64,000 nucleotides of DNA from Scopulibacillus daqui (GCF_016908855.1 NZ_JAFBER010000011.1:25809-89808); one strand, 5' to 3'. Shown: positions 17,188 through 26,041, numbered from the stretch's first letter. The notes: generated from the sequence alone by a model not told the origin. Made by a program: numbers and translations.

Positions 17188-17689
17188 GTTACCCCTCCTA
17201 AAAATGTTTTGCCATACACTTCTGGTATGTTATCTTCTAATAAAAATACGATAAATCAATTGATAATCCTGCAAGACTTTTAGACTATTGTTAATTCTTC
17301 CAAATTATAGATAGACCTTTATAACGGTGCCCTTATTATCAAATCATTGATAAGATTCGACATAAAACGGGGTTTGCAAAATATTATAAAATGTTTTATG
17401 ATAGTTGTCAGACTTGAAAGTTTAGAAACATAGTGAGCCGTTTCATCATATGTCTGAAAATTCAATCCAATAAAACTCGGCGATGGCGATTCCGATCCCA
17501 AACACGCAATGAGCTGACAGTTGAGCAGATGCTTAGTACCCTTCTATCATGAGCATCGCGCATACCCGCGATACTTGGAACTTTAAATTGGCAACGCGTT
17601 GAATCATTACACTGTCGCTGATTGATGCAATTAGTATAAAAAAACAAACACTTACAGCAATGTCTGACAACATCTAGGAGGTATACATC
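17188..17689 (+). promoter_or_regulatory. long brnQ upstream region with promoter, CodY-like box and ~280-nt leader
   Basis: A near-consensus promoter TTGCAA (17374-17379), 17 bp, TATGAT (17397-17402) implies a leader of about 280 nt before brnQ. ATATGTCTGAAAATT (17448-17462) matches the CodY consensus AATTTTCNGAAAATT at 12 of 15 positions on the reverse strand. The leader has hairpin potential, such as GATGCT pairing with AGCATC (17529-17558). TTGGCAACGCG (near 17588) followed by TGTCGCT weakly recalls a T-box core. No terminator is evident before brnQ. No convincing ORF is present. Confidence 0.5.
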
Positions 17690-19033
17690 GTGGACAAAAA
17701 GTTCTCATTTAAGGACACATTTTTTATCGGTTTAATGATGTTCGCATTATTTTTCGGTGCGGGTAATATGATTTTTCCGCCATCATTAGGTCAAGATGCC
17801 GGAACAAATGTATGGGTCGCTATTCTCGGTTTTCTGATCACCGGTGTCGGTCTGCCTTTATGCGGTGTTATTGCCGTTTCCATTTCAGGAAGCAGTTTAC
17901 GAGATTTATCTAATAAGGTTCATCCTGTTTTCGGTGTTATTTTTACGAGCATCTGCTTCTTAGTCATCGGGCCGTTTTTTGCAACACCAAGAACCGGCAC
18001 CGTTGCTTTCGAAATCGGTGTCACACCGTTCCTGCCGCCATCAGTGCATGCGCATGGCTTACCGCTTGCCATCTATACTATTATTTTCTTTGGTGTAACG
18101 CTTTGGTTATGTCTTAATCCGACAAAGCTTGTTGATCGTATTGGGAAAATTCTAACACCTGTCCTGCTGTTAGTGATTGCAATTATTGTTGTTAAAGGGA
18201 TTATTCATCCAATCGATCATTATAGTCAGCCTGTAACATCTTATGCGGCTCATCCCTTTTTTAACGGATTTCTCCACGGCTATTTAACAATGGACGCTAT
18301 CGCTTCTTTAATATTTGGCATTGTTGTGACTAAAGCTGTTAAAGACAAAGGGATTACAAGTCAAAAGAAAATTTCCAAAGTGACCATCGGTTCCGGAATT
18401 ATCGCAGCGATTGGCTTAGCGCTTGTATATATATCACTTGCCTTTATTGGCGCTACAAGCAAAGGGCTTGTCGGTCAAACTTCAAACGGCGGAGATATTT
18501 TAACGACTGTTACGCAATATTTATACGGCGGAGCCGGACAGATGCTATTGGCCCTTGCCATTACCTTTGCATGTTTGACAACAGCCATAGGTCTCATTAC
18601 CTCATGTGCGGAATACTTTTCTAATATGATGCCGAAAATTTCGTACCGATGGTTTGTCGTTATCTTCTCGGCCTTCAGTGCATTAGTTGCAAATGTTGGA
18701 TTAACGCAATTAATTATGATCTCAGCGCCTGTATTAACAGCTATTTATCCGCTTACGATCGTACTCATTATTTTGACTTTTATCGACAAATCGATCGGTG
18801 TTTCAAGAGGGATATACGTTGGTGCACTCATCGGTGCAGGAGTGATTAGTATTTTTGACGGCCTCAAAGGTGCAGGCATTCAATTTCAAGCAGCAGAAAA
18901 TTTGCTCGGCCACTTGCCGCTATACACCGACGGAATGGGTTGGCTTATTCCTGCCTTTGTTTGCGGAATCATTGGACTGGTCATTTCTAAACTTAAAGCT
19001 TCTAAAACAGCACAGCGCAAAAATGCTGCATAG
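17690..19033 (+). CDS. brnQ: branched-chain amino acid transporter BrnQ
   Basis: 447-residue LIVCS-family permease with about 12 hydrophobic segments. It imports leucine, isoleucine and valine with Na+ or H+. The N-terminus MMFALFFGAGNMIFPPSLGQ (~16-35) is the family signature, and IGPFFATPRTGTVAFEIG (~96-113) is also conserved. The GTG start at 17690 is preceded by CTAGGAGGTATA. It is monocistronic and closed by a strong terminator. The long leader and CodY-like site suggest control by branched-chain amino acid supply. Confidence 0.93.
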   Translation: MDKKFSFKDTFFIGLMMFALFFGAGNMIFPPSLGQDAGTNVWVAILGFLITGVGLPLCGVIAVSISGSSLRDLSNKVHPVFGVIFTSICFLVIGPFFATPRTGTVAFEIGVTPFLPPSVHAHGLPLAIYTIIFFGVTLWLCLNPTKLVDRIGKILTPVLLLVIAIIVVKGIIHPIDHYSQPVTSYAAHPFFNGFLHGYLTMDAIASLIFGIVVTKAVKDKGITSQKKISKVTIGSGIIAAIGLALVYISLAFIGATSKGLVGQTSNGGDILTTVTQYLYGGAGQMLLALAITFACLTTAIGLITSCAEYFSNMMPKISYRWFVVIFSAFSALVANVGLTQLIMISAPVLTAIYPLTIVLIILTFIDKSIGVSRGIYVGALIGAGVISIFDGLKGAGIQFQAAENLLGHLPLYTDGMGWLIPAFVCGIIGLVISKLKASKTAQRKNAA

Positions 19034-19036
19034 TGA

Positions 19037-19076
19037 AAAAACGTTGGCGTCTCTTATAAGCGCCAACGTTTTTTGT
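19037..19076 (+). terminator. brnQ terminator
   Basis: AAACGTTGGCG pairs with CGCCAACGTTT over a loop of about ten bases, followed by TTTTTG. It begins directly after the stop codon. Confidence 0.9.
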
Positions 19077-19143
19077 GTCTTTCAATAATTTTATGTTTTT
19101 CGTCCCCACCAAATCGGGGTTTTTCTTTTATTAAGAAAAGGGT

Positions 19144-19187
19144 TTGACAATTTTATACGAACCAGTGTATTATGTCACTAGTACACC
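19144..19187 (+). promoter_or_regulatory. yhcE-I promoter with YtrA/YhcF-type operator
   Basis: TTGACA (19144-19149), an 18-bp spacer and TATTAT (19168-19173) form the promoter. The inverted repeat AGTGTA (19164-19169), N12, TACACC (19182-19187) overlaps the -10 element and resembles the AGTGTA...TACACT operators of YtrA-subfamily GntR repressors. A further TACACT follows at 19190. Confidence 0.7.
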
Positions 19188-19225
19188 ATTACACTATGAC
19201 AATAAAAGTTGTTAGGAGGATTTTA

Positions 19226-19972
19226 ATGTCTGCTTGGTTAGGCTTATTGAAAAAAGAATGCCGATTAGGATTCATCGGCTTTTTGATTGCATTCATGCTC
19301 ATGATGGTTATTTTAATCTTCGGGGTGATTAACACATTCCGATATCACGCACCTGAAGCTATATTTGCAGTCGGCGCATTTATCATTGGCGGCCATATAT
19401 TTTACTTTCTAGGCTATATGATTGTCAGCCTATCTCTTGAAAGAAAAACGCTGCACCTGTGGCTCAATTCTCCGCGGTCCGGAGCGGCTTTGCTCAGCGC
19501 TAAATTAGTCAGCGGCATTTTAGCATTATTAGTGTCTATGGCAGCCGCTGGTCTATACACTCTTTTTGGGGTGCTTTTTAATACTCATTTACTAAAGGAA
19601 ATGAATTTAACTTTAAGCGAAATGATCCGTTCCGGCTTAAGTATCTGTGTCATCATTTCATTAAACGCTATATACATCGGACTTATTTTTACATTTATTT
19701 GGACGTTGTATCAAACATTGCGTTCAAAGATTGGAAAATGGGTATGGCTTGTCATTATTGCATTGATTTTTATTGCGCCATCGGTGTTAGGCAAGCTGGA
19801 ATTCACTGGTCTTTACCGGCTGTTAACACATTGGGGAGCAATCAACTTTCACCTTATAGCAAACAGCGCAATAACTGTCTATTCCGGCACTTTCATCTTC
19901 CACTTTGTTATCGCAATGATTTTATTTGCAATATCATCATGGCTATTAGACAGACAAATCGAGGTGTCTTAA
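19226..19972 (+). CDS. yhcE: YhcE-like membrane protein of the yhc ABC operon
   Basis: 248-residue membrane protein with about six hydrophobic segments (roughly 17-39, 52-78, 98-122, 143-170, 178-196, 215-240). It has no motif I can name but has the size of B. subtilis YhcE and the same place, first in an operon with a GntR regulator, two ABC ATPases and a permease. I start at ATG 19226, behind GTTAGGAGGA; the reading frame is open further upstream but crosses the promoter. It may be a second ABC-2-type permease subunit paired with the first ATPase. Its stop codon overlaps the start region of yhcF. Confidence 0.72.
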   Translation: MSAWLGLLKKECRLGFIGFLIAFMLMMVILIFGVINTFRYHAPEAIFAVGAFIIGGHIFYFLGYMIVSLSLERKTLHLWLNSPRSGAALLSAKLVSGILALLVSMAAAGLYTLFGVLFNTHLLKEMNLTLSEMIRSGLSICVIISLNAIYIGLIFTFIWTLYQTLRSKIGKWVWLVIIALIFIAPSVLGKLEFTGLYRLLTHWGAINFHLIANSAITVYSGTFIFHFVIAMILFAISSWLLDRQIEVS

Positions 19973-19973
19973 T

Positions 19974-20363
19974 GTGGTTGAAGAATTTAATCCATCTACC
20001 CCCATTTACTTGCAATTAGCTCATCGCATATTCCGGCAAATTATTAGAAATGAGTTAAATCCAGGCGATAAACTGCCGTCCGTCCGCGACATGGCAGTCC
20101 AATCGGGTGTCAACCCAAATACCGTACAAAGAACTTACCGGGAATTAGAAGGGATGGAAATAGTGGAAACTCGGAGAGGCCAAGGCACCTTTGTGAGTGA
20201 GAATGAGACGGTTTTGAACAACATGCGTGAACATTTAAAAGAAGAGCATATTTCCCAATTTGTCCGTGATATGAAGGAAATGGGCTACACTGTAAACGAA
20301 ATGCTGGACGGGCTGAAACAATATGTAGAAAAACAAAGCAAAGATGGTGATGATCGTGATTAA
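19974..20363 (+). CDS. yhcF: GntR-family repressor, YtrA/YhcF subfamily
   Basis: 129-residue regulator with a winged helix and short C-terminal helices only, as in the YtrA subfamily. Recognition region: DKLPSVRDMAVQSGVNPNTV (~32-51), then TYRELEGMEIVETRRGQGTF (~54-73). The GTG at 19974 follows GAGGTG and the yhcE stop. It overlaps yhcG. It should repress this operon by binding the AGTGTA/TACACC repeat at the promoter; in B. subtilis relatives are relieved by cell-wall antibiotics, so cell-envelope stress is a reasonable guess for the signal. Confidence 0.85.
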   Translation: MVEEFNPSTPIYLQLAHRIFRQIIRNELNPGDKLPSVRDMAVQSGVNPNTVQRTYRELEGMEIVETRRGQGTFVSENETVLNNMREHLKEEHISQFVRDMKEMGYTVNEMLDGLKQYVEKQSKDGDDRD

Positions 20364-21045
20364 GCTTGAAAATGTATCAAAACGATACCTGACTAACACT
20401 GCTTTAAAGGATATTAATTTGGAAATTAAAACCGGCCATATCATTGGTCTTGTCGGATCCAACGGAAGCGGAAAATCAACAACACTGAAACTCATGTCCG
20501 GTTTAGTAAGGCCTTCCAAAGGAAAGGTTCTCATTAACGGCAAGAAAGCTGATCGGAAAATTTGCACTGAAGTGGCATACCTTTCAGAGCTTGACACCTA
20601 CTACTCTTTTTATACTTGTGAACAAACGATCTATTTTTATGCGAGCCAATTTAAAGACTTTAATGTCGAAAAAGCGTTTAGTATTTTGTCATTTATGAAG
20701 TTGGATCCAAAACAAAAGGTGAAAAACCTATCTAAGGGCAACCGCGGACGGCTTAAAATTGTTCTGACACTGGCTCGCGAAGTTCCTTATATCCTAATGG
20801 ACGAACCTTTGTCAGGCCTTGATCCAATGGTTCGCCAATCAATCGTTAAAGGGTTAATTTCATTTATCGATTTAGAAAAGCAAACACTCCTTATCACTAC
20901 ACATGAAATTAAGGAAGTTGAACCATTGTTCGATACTGTTATCGCCATCAAAGATGGTCAAATTCTTGACGTTCAAACCGTTGAAGCCATCAGATATGAA
21001 CAAAATTTAAGCATTGTTGAATGGTTGACAAAACGCTACGAATAA
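20350..21045 (+). CDS. yhcG: ABC transporter ATPase YhcG-like
   Basis: About 231 residues. Walker A is GSNGSGKST (~37-45), the signature is degenerate (NLSKGNRGRLKIVL), Walker B is YILMDEPLSGLDP and the H-loop is TTHEIKE. The signature LSKGNR in place of LSGGQ is typical of the YtrB/YhcG group. Possible starts are ATG 20344, ATG 20350 and GTG 20356; I use 20350, preceded by AAGATGGTG. It overlaps yhcF. It probably energises YhcE. Confidence 0.85.
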   Translation: MIVIKLENVSKRYLTNTALKDINLEIKTGHIIGLVGSNGSGKSTTLKLMSGLVRPSKGKVLINGKKADRKICTEVAYLSELDTYYSFYTCEQTIYFYASQFKDFNVEKAFSILSFMKLDPKQKVKNLSKGNRGRLKIVLTLAREVPYILMDEPLSGLDPMVRQSIVKGLISFIDLEKQTLLITTHEIKEVEPLFDTVIAIKDGQILDVQTVEAIRYEQNLSIVEWLTKRYE

Positions 21046-21060
21046 GAGGAGGAATTTTCA

Positions 21061-21984
21061 TTGGAAAAGCCTGCAATTACATTAGAAAATGTCAAAAAGG
21101 TGATCGGAGGGAAAACGATTATTCACGGCCTGACTTTTGGTATTTATCCTGGAGAGGTGTTCGGATTTCTCGGTCCGAACGGCGCCGGGAAGACAACAAC
21201 CATTCGGATGATTGTTGGCCTCATGTCAATGACCGAAGGCAATATTTATATTCAAGGACACAGCATAAAAAAAGACTTTAAAAAAGCCATTAAAAACATT
21301 GGCGCTATCGTTGAAAATCCAGAAATGTATAAATTTCTTACCGGATATCAAAATCTTCTGCATTACAGCCGGATGGCCGGCGGGGTTTCGCGTGAAAGAA
21401 TCAGTGAAGTGATTGAGCTTGTCGGCTTAAAAGACCGCATCCATGAAAAGGTGAAGACTTATTCACTTGGGATGAGACAAAGGCTTGGATTAGCTCAAGC
21501 TCTGCTCCATTCACCTTCTGTATTGATTCTTGATGAACCGACAAACGGGCTGGATCCGGCAGGCATTCGCGAAATTCGCCATTATATCCGCAGGCTCGCT
21601 GAAAAGGAAAGCCTTGCCATCATCGTTTCAAGCCATTTATTGTCAGAGATGGAGTTAATGTGCGACCGGATTGGCATTATCCAAAAAGGTCAATTAATTG
21701 ATGTTCAAACTGTCAATGACTTTGTTCAAGATGAAAAACAGATGAGTGTCGCTTTCACTGTTGATGATATTGACAAAGCTGTCCGAGTGGCGGCAGAACA
21801 ATGTCATTTCAAAATCGTCAAAACTAAATCTGACGGCATAGAACTGCAATTAGAAAAGGAACAGATTCCAATCGTTGCCGAGACATTAATGAAAAACAAA
21901 ATCAAACTTTACGGCATAGAATCAACAGCAAAAACATTAGAAGATAAATTCCTTGAAATAACAGGAGGTAAAGAAATTGTCTAG
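21061..21984 (+). CDS. yhcH: ABC transporter ATPase YhcH-like (BcrA type)
   Basis: 307-residue ATPase of the bacitracin/lantibiotic-resistance type. Walker A GPNGAGKTT (~38-46), Q-loop region VENPEMYKFLTGYQN, signature SLGMRQRLGLAQAL, Walker B SVLILDEPTNGLDP and switch SSHLLSEME are all intact. A C-terminal domain of about 90 residues follows, as in BcrA/NatA. The start is TTG 21061 behind AGAGGAGGAA. It overlaps yhcI by 8 bp, its most likely permease partner. Confidence 0.9.
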   Translation: MEKPAITLENVKKVIGGKTIIHGLTFGIYPGEVFGFLGPNGAGKTTTIRMIVGLMSMTEGNIYIQGHSIKKDFKKAIKNIGAIVENPEMYKFLTGYQNLLHYSRMAGGVSRERISEVIELVGLKDRIHEKVKTYSLGMRQRLGLAQALLHSPSVLILDEPTNGLDPAGIREIRHYIRRLAEKESLAIIVSSHLLSEMELMCDRIGIIQKGQLIDVQTVNDFVQDEKQMSVAFTVDDIDKAVRVAAEQCHFKIVKTKSDGIELQLEKEQIPIVAETLMKNKIKLYGIESTAKTLEDKFLEITGGKEIV

Positions 21985-22930
21985 TATGCTCCGTCTTATT
22001 CAAAATGAAAATATGAAAATTTACCGCAAAGGCACAAACCGCATCATGCTGCTGATGCTTGTCGGACTCATTCTGGCTGCCGGGCTTATTCTCAAATTAA
22101 ATACACCAAGCCCTAAGCCGCATGTCAATGACTCCTGGAAACAGGCGCTTATAAAAGAAAATAAGAATTTGGAAAAAGAAATAAAGAAAGTGCCGAAAGA
22201 AAGTCAAAGCTATCTGAAAAAAGAGATCGCTATCAATCAATATCGAATTGATCATCATCTGCCGCCGGTCAATGGTCTTCACATATGGAAATTTGTCGAT
22301 TTAATGACTAATCTTGTAATGGTTATTGCTATTTTTACGATTATTCTTGCTGGAGGCAGCATCGCCAGCGAATTTAACTCGGGAACCATTAAACTGCTGC
22401 TGATAAGGCCTGTCAGCCGAACAGCGGTACTCTTTTCAAAATACATCGCAGCACTGCTCTACGCAGTCCTTATGCTTGTTGTTTTGTTTATTGTTTCTTG
22501 GCTTGTCGGCGGTATCTTATTTGGCTTTAACGGACTGACCCAGCCTTACTTGCAATATCATAACGGCCATGTAACTGAAACAAATATGGTTCTTTATATT
22601 TTTAAGGAGTACGGACTGAATGGCGTCCAGCTGCTCATGTATGTCACTTTAGCGGCTATGATCTCATCCGTCTTCCGCAACAGCGCGTTAGCTATCGGTC
22701 TGTCTATCTTCTTGCTTATGGTCGGGCCAACGGCAGTCCAGTTCTTGAGCAAATATGATTGGGTTAAATATGTCTTATTTGCTAACACAAACTTAACCCA
22801 GTATATCACAGGCACTCCGGTTGTCAGCGATATGACCCTGGGCTTTTCAATCGCTGTTCTCGCCGTATATTATGCTGCCTTTGTCCTTATCGGATGGCTG
22901 TTCTTTACAAAACGCGATATAACGGCGTAA
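21977..22930 (+). CDS. yhcI: ABC-2 type permease YhcI-like
   Basis: 317-residue permease with an N-terminal TM (~20-42), a charged extracytoplasmic loop rich in Lys/Glu and about five more TMs in the C-terminal half. ASEFNSGTIKLLLIRPVSRT (~130-149) is the family signature of BcrB/NatB-like permeases. The start is TTG 21977, with AGGAGGTAAAG eight bases upstream and inside yhcH. With YhcH it should form an exporter for a peptide antibiotic or a similar amphipathic compound; the substrate is unknown. Confidence 0.85.
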   Translation: MSSMLRLIQNENMKIYRKGTNRIMLLMLVGLILAAGLILKLNTPSPKPHVNDSWKQALIKENKNLEKEIKKVPKESQSYLKKEIAINQYRIDHHLPPVNGLHIWKFVDLMTNLVMVIAIFTIILAGGSIASEFNSGTIKLLLIRPVSRTAVLFSKYIAALLYAVLMLVVLFIVSWLVGGILFGFNGLTQPYLQYHNGHVTETNMVLYIFKEYGLNGVQLLMYVTLAAMISSVFRNSALAIGLSIFLLMVGPTAVQFLSKYDWVKYVLFANTNLTQYITGTPVVSDMTLGFSIAVLAVYYAAFVLIGWLFFTKRDITA

Positions 22931-22937
22931 TTCTGTT

Positions 22938-22962
22938 AAGGTGATGCATGCAGCATCGCCTT
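22938..22962 (+). terminator. terminator of the yhc operon
   Basis: AAGGTGATGC pairs with GCATCGCCTT (one G-U) around ATGCA, followed by ATTTCTGC. The T tract is short. Confidence 0.65.
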
Positions 22963-22976
22963 ATTTCTGCTACCTA

Positions 22977-23123
22977 TTATTTTAAGCGGAGTTTGACGAT
23001 GGCTTTTTGTTTTTTTAATTCATATTTTCTCCTTTGCAGCGCGTGTTTGCGTTCTTCAGTGAGCCATTTTTCCGGTTTCATTTCCTTTGCAAGTTGATCG
23101 TCATTCAAGTTAATTTTGTCCAT
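22977..23123 (-). CDS. small basic protein, unknown
   Basis: 48 residues, starting MDKINLNDDQLAKEMKPEKW and rich in Lys/Arg/Glu, with a predicted helical C-terminus (RKYELKKQKAIVKLRLK). I recognise no family. The ribosome site is weak (GAAAGCGG), so expression is uncertain. It lies between the yhc terminator and the large hairpin before the alcohol dehydrogenase gene. Codon use looks like that of its neighbours, which is the main support. Confidence 0.4.
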   Translation of the reverse strand: MDKINLNDDQLAKEMKPEKWLTEERKHALQRRKYELKKQKAIVKLRLK

Positions 23124-23196
23124 AGTTTTCGCCGCTTTCTTTTATAACAATTTGACGATTAATCATTCTTTGATTATATTATACGACATTAATCGA

Positions 23197-23239
23197 CAAA
23201 TTTAAAAGACGACGCACTGTGCGCCGTCTTTTAAATTTG
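23197..23239. terminator. large bidirectional terminator after the alcohol dehydrogenase gene
   Basis: CAAATTTAAAAGACG and CGTCTTTTAAATTTG form a 15-bp perfect outer stem, with CGCA/TGCG pairing inside. A/T arms on both sides allow function in either direction. Confidence 0.85.
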
Positions 23240-23245
23240 TTCACT

Positions 23246-24409
23246 TTATAAAGAAGCTCGATAAATGGCTAGAACGTCATCCCTGTTAAGCTTTTTAAAA
23301 TGGCCAAACTCTCCGTTAGCCATCGCCTTATCAGCCATGACATCCAGTTCTTCTTCACCGATGCCATAATCAGCTAAACGGGAAGGCGCGCCAATCGATG
23401 TCCAGAAACGGCGCAATGCTTGAATGCCTTCCAAAGCCGCTTCCCGATCAGTTTTCCCTTCTATCTCAACATTAAAGACACGCACTGCCATTTGTTTGAA
23501 GCGCGCCACATTTTCATCTAAAACGTGAGTCATCCAATTCGGGAATAAAATAGCGAGTCCGCCGCCATGCGGAATATCATAGACAGCAGAGACTGCGTGC
23601 TCGATATTATGAGTCGCCCAATCGCCTTGAACACCCATGGCTAATATGCCATTCAATGCCATTGTCCCACAGTATAAAATGGTTTCCCGATACTCATAAT
23701 TCTCAAGATCCTGAATTAATTTTGGGGCTGTCTCAATAACCGTTTTTAAGATCGATTCACAGTAGCGATCTTGAACGGGTGTATTTTTGCCATGATGAAA
23801 ATAGGCTTCGAAAACATGAGACATCATATCGACTATGCCGTATACTGTTTGATCAAGCGGCACCGAAAATGTGTGAACAGGGTCCAGAATAGAGAATTTC
23901 GGGTATGTATAGGGACTACCCCATCCGTACTTTTCATTGGTTTCCCAGTTAGTGATCACAGAGCCGGCGTTCATTTCCGAGCCGGTAGCGGCTATTGTAA
24001 GCACAGTGCCAAAAGGCAGCGCCTCTTGTGCGACAGCTTTCTTCGTAACAATATCCCAGACATCGCCATTATATTTCGCGCCTGCTGCGATCGCTTTTGT
24101 ACAGTCAATCACGCTTCCGCCGCCGACAGCAAGAATAAAATCGACATGATTTTCTCTAGCTATTTGTATACCCTTTTTTACTGTCGACAAGCGCGGATTA
24201 GCTTCAACACCGCTTAATTCAAACACCTGTGCATCCAGGTCGTCTAGAATTGATAAAATGTTATCATATATGCCGTTTCGCTTAATGCTTCCTCCGCCGT
24301 AGACAAGCAATATTTTCTTGCCGTACTTCGGGACCTCTATTTTTAATTGTTCTAATTGTCCCTTGCCAAAAATAAGTTTCGTGGGATTTTGAAATACAAA
24401 GTTTTGCAT
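23246..24409 (-). CDS. iron-containing NAD(P)H-dependent alcohol dehydrogenase, YugJ/BdhA-like
   Basis: 387-residue group III alcohol dehydrogenase. The NAD-binding motif is [20 protein letters not shown] (~91-110). The metal site is built from [16 protein letters not shown] (Asp, His) and [20 protein letters not shown] (His, His). The whole resembles clostridial butanol dehydrogenases and B. subtilis YugJ/YugK, which reduce aldehydes such as butanal or methylglyoxal-type compounds. It is monocistronic and ends at a large hairpin. The physiological substrate is not determinable. Confidence 0.9.
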   Translation of the reverse strand: MQNFVFQNPTKLIFGKGQLEQLKIEVPKYGKKILLVYGGGSIKRNGIYDNILSILDDLDAQVFELSGVEANPRLSTVKKGIQIARENHVDFILAVGGGSVIDCTKAIAAGAKYNGDVWDIVTKKAVAQEALPFGTVLTIAATGSEMNAGSVITNWETNEKYGWGSPYTYPKFSILDPVHTFSVPLDQTVYGIVDMMSHVFEAYFHHGKNTPVQDRYCESILKTVIETAPKLIQDLENYEYRETILYCGTMALNGILAMGVQGDWATHNIEHAVSAVYDIPHGGGLAILFPNWMTHVLDENVARFKQMAVRVFNVEIEGKTDREAALEGIQALRRFWTSIGAPSRLADYGIGEEELDVMADKAMANGEFGHFKKLNRDDVLAIYRASL

Positions 24410-24686
24410 GACGACAACCCTTTCAATGTAATATATAAACGATTAACTCATAAGATATCACAATATGTCTTGCTTCAAAAATCTTTTGCACTACAAAATA
24501 TAAAATAAACTTATTTGATTTCAAAAACGGCCGCTGCCGGCGTTTTTTTAAAAATATCTTCGGCTAAAGAGAAAAACTGTGTTTTTTCGTTAAAAATGAG
24601 CGCCCTTTCTTATATCAGTTGAGTGACCATCGGCATAGGATATGACAAAGCATATTTTTCCTCCTATTTTAAAGGAGTTGTCTTAT

Positions 24687-24755
24687 ATGGGAACGTTTAT
24701 TTTAATCCTTGTCCTATTTATTCTCCTGGTCATCGTCGGGGTTATTATTTTTTAA
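24687..24755 (+). CDS. 22-residue hydrophobic peptide, YjcZ-like sporulation type
   Basis: MGTFILILVLFILLVIVGVI plus two residues: a single membrane helix with the ILVLFILLVIVG pattern found in YjcZ/SscA-type small spore proteins, but without their Gly/Tyr-rich N-terminus. AAAGGAGTTG lies 8-9 nt before the ATG, and a good terminator follows, so a real transcript is likely. A CATATTTT motif 34 bp upstream could be a sigma-E or sigma-K -10. The family is suggested, not proven. Confidence 0.6.
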   Translation: MGTFILILVLFILLVIVGVIIF

Positions 24756-24802
24756 TCGTGCAATGGATGAAAATTTAATAATGCCTAAAGAAACATGAAC
24801 AA

Positions 24803-24839
24803 ACCTCTAAGGCTTTTTAGAACCCTAGAGGCTTTTTTT
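24803..24839 (+). terminator. terminator after the small hydrophobic gene
   Basis: CCTCTAAGG pairs with CCCTAGAGG (one mismatch) across a T-rich loop and is followed by CTTTTTTTC. Confidence 0.8.
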
Positions 24840-24859
24840 CTGCTTATTTTTGATCATCC

Positions 24860-25312
24860 CTATCTAAGAGCTTGCTTAAGGCCTTTAATGGTGCCAAGGT
24901 GTAAGTTTTCATGGCATGTAAAAAAGAAAATAAGTTCCCCAATCGTTTTCATTCCGAAAAAAGTCTTTTCCATTTCTGAGTCTAAACGGCCCCTTGTCGC
25001 TTTCTCCAAGCGTTTCGCCTGATCTTCCAAATGGGCGCGAACCTCTTTCATTGACGGCGGTGTGCCATGCCACTCTTTGGGACTTGTCCCTGGATTGAAA
25101 AAATCCCAATAAGGCTTTGGCAAAACTGCATTTTCTTCAACAAAATGAAAGATATGCTCCGAAGCAACTAATATATGCCCAAAATTCCAGTGAATATTGT
25201 TTGAGAATCCTTCCAGCATCTTATCAGCTTGTTCTATAGTTGTTTCATCCAGTTCTTTGAGAGTGCTTTGGCGGGCAAAATTAAATTGATAAAACAGCTG
25301 TTCTTCATTCAT
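24860..25312 (-). CDS. DinB-family four-helix-bundle protein
   Basis: 150 residues. The predicted metal ligands of the DinB/YfiT fold are in place: NIHWNFGHILVASEH (~39-53) and the C-terminal CHENLHLGTIKGLKQAL. DinB-like proteins include bacillithiol- or mycothiol-dependent enzymes and many of unknown role. The gene is solitary, between a plus-strand terminator and the histidine phosphatase gene. The start at 25312 follows AAGGGAGGGAGAAGG. Function cannot be narrowed further. Confidence 0.82.
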   Translation of the reverse strand: MNEEQLFYQFNFARQSTLKELDETTIEQADKMLEGFSNNIHWNFGHILVASEHIFHFVEENAVLPKPYWDFFNPGTSPKEWHGTPPSMKEVRAHLEDQAKRLEKATRGRLDSEMEKTFFGMKTIGELIFFFTCHENLHLGTIKGLKQALR

Positions 25313-25417
25313 CCTTCTCCCTCCCTTCCAATCTTCTAAATATTATAGCAATCATTCAAATAAATTGTGGCGTTTTATTTATTCCCTAAATGCCTATCCG
25401 TATGCAAAATATTTTGT

Positions 25418-26041
25418 CTATTTAAAAGGCATGACTCTGAAATGCTTCATATCCGCATATTGGATAATTCGCGAATGATCACCATTGATTTCAATCGTAC
25501 TGAGACTCGCCCCCAATATTTGCTTGCCTTCCCACAGCTGTTCAAGCGGCCGCTTTTCAAAATAACTGAGCAGCACCTTTAGAACAACTGGATGTGAAAC
25601 AATGAGCAAATTTTTATCCTGATATTGATTTAAAAGATACTTAAGCCGAGGCAAAACCCTTTCCCTCACTTGATAAAAGTCTTCGCCGTTCTTAGATATA
25701 AACAAATGAGGCTGATGCCAAAAAAGATAAGACTTTTCAGGATATTCTTGTTTGATCTCATCTATCTTTCTGCCTTCCCAATCTCCCGCATCCATTTCAA
25801 GAAAATGTTCATCCTGTATAATCTTAATATCACGGTCAGCACGAATAATTTCTGCCGTTTCAAGTGTGCGCGGACTTGGGCTCGAAATGATAAGATTGAT
25901 ATTTTCCCCGCTCAAACGCTGCGATAACCAAGCCGCTTCTTCTTTTCCCCTTTTCGTAAGTAAAGAATTCTTTCTGCCTTGCATGCGCTCTTCAACATTC
26001 CATTCAGTTTCCCCGTGCCCAGTCAAAAATAACCTTTGCAT
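25418..26041 (-). CDS. histidine phosphatase superfamily protein with altered RHG motif
   Basis: 207-residue phosphoglycerate mutase-like protein. The active-site loop is LTGHGETEWN (6-15): His9 is kept, but the normally invariant Arg of RHG is Gly8. Other catalytic positions look intact: SSPSPRTLETAEII (Arg58), FLEMDAGDWEGR (Glu82) and NLLIVSHPVV (His150). Length and the MQGRKNSLLTKRG segment match the broad-specificity PhoE/GpmB-like group, in which close relatives have TRHGET. Gly8 should weaken phosphate binding, so it may be a pseudoenzyme or have an unusual substrate. The start has GGAGGACCGG before it. Confidence 0.85.
   Translation of the reverse strand: MQRLFLTGHGETEWNVEERMQGRKNSLLTKRGKEEAAWLSQRLSGENINLIISSPSPRTLETAEIIRADRDIKIIQDEHFLEMDAGDWEGRKIDEIKQEYPEKSYLFWHQPHLFISKNGEDFYQVRERVLPRLKYLLNQYQDKNLLIVSHPVVLKVLLSYFEKRPLEQLWEGKQILGASLSTIEINGDHSRIIQYADMKHFRVMPFK

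Noticed and set aside
17580..17625. T-box riboswitch before brnQ
   Set aside because: Only a degenerate core resemblance; no specifier loop, AG-bulge or competing terminator could be assigned, so it is kept as a question and not annotated as a T-box.
23771..24217. 148-codon frame antisense to the alcohol dehydrogenase gene
   Set aside because: Shadow of a conserved gene; Arg/His/Cys-rich translation.
24520..24550. terminator-like hairpin with T tail upstream of the alcohol dehydrogenase gene
   Set aside because: No plus-strand gene ends there and the stem (CGGC/GCCG) is short; probably chance or a relic.
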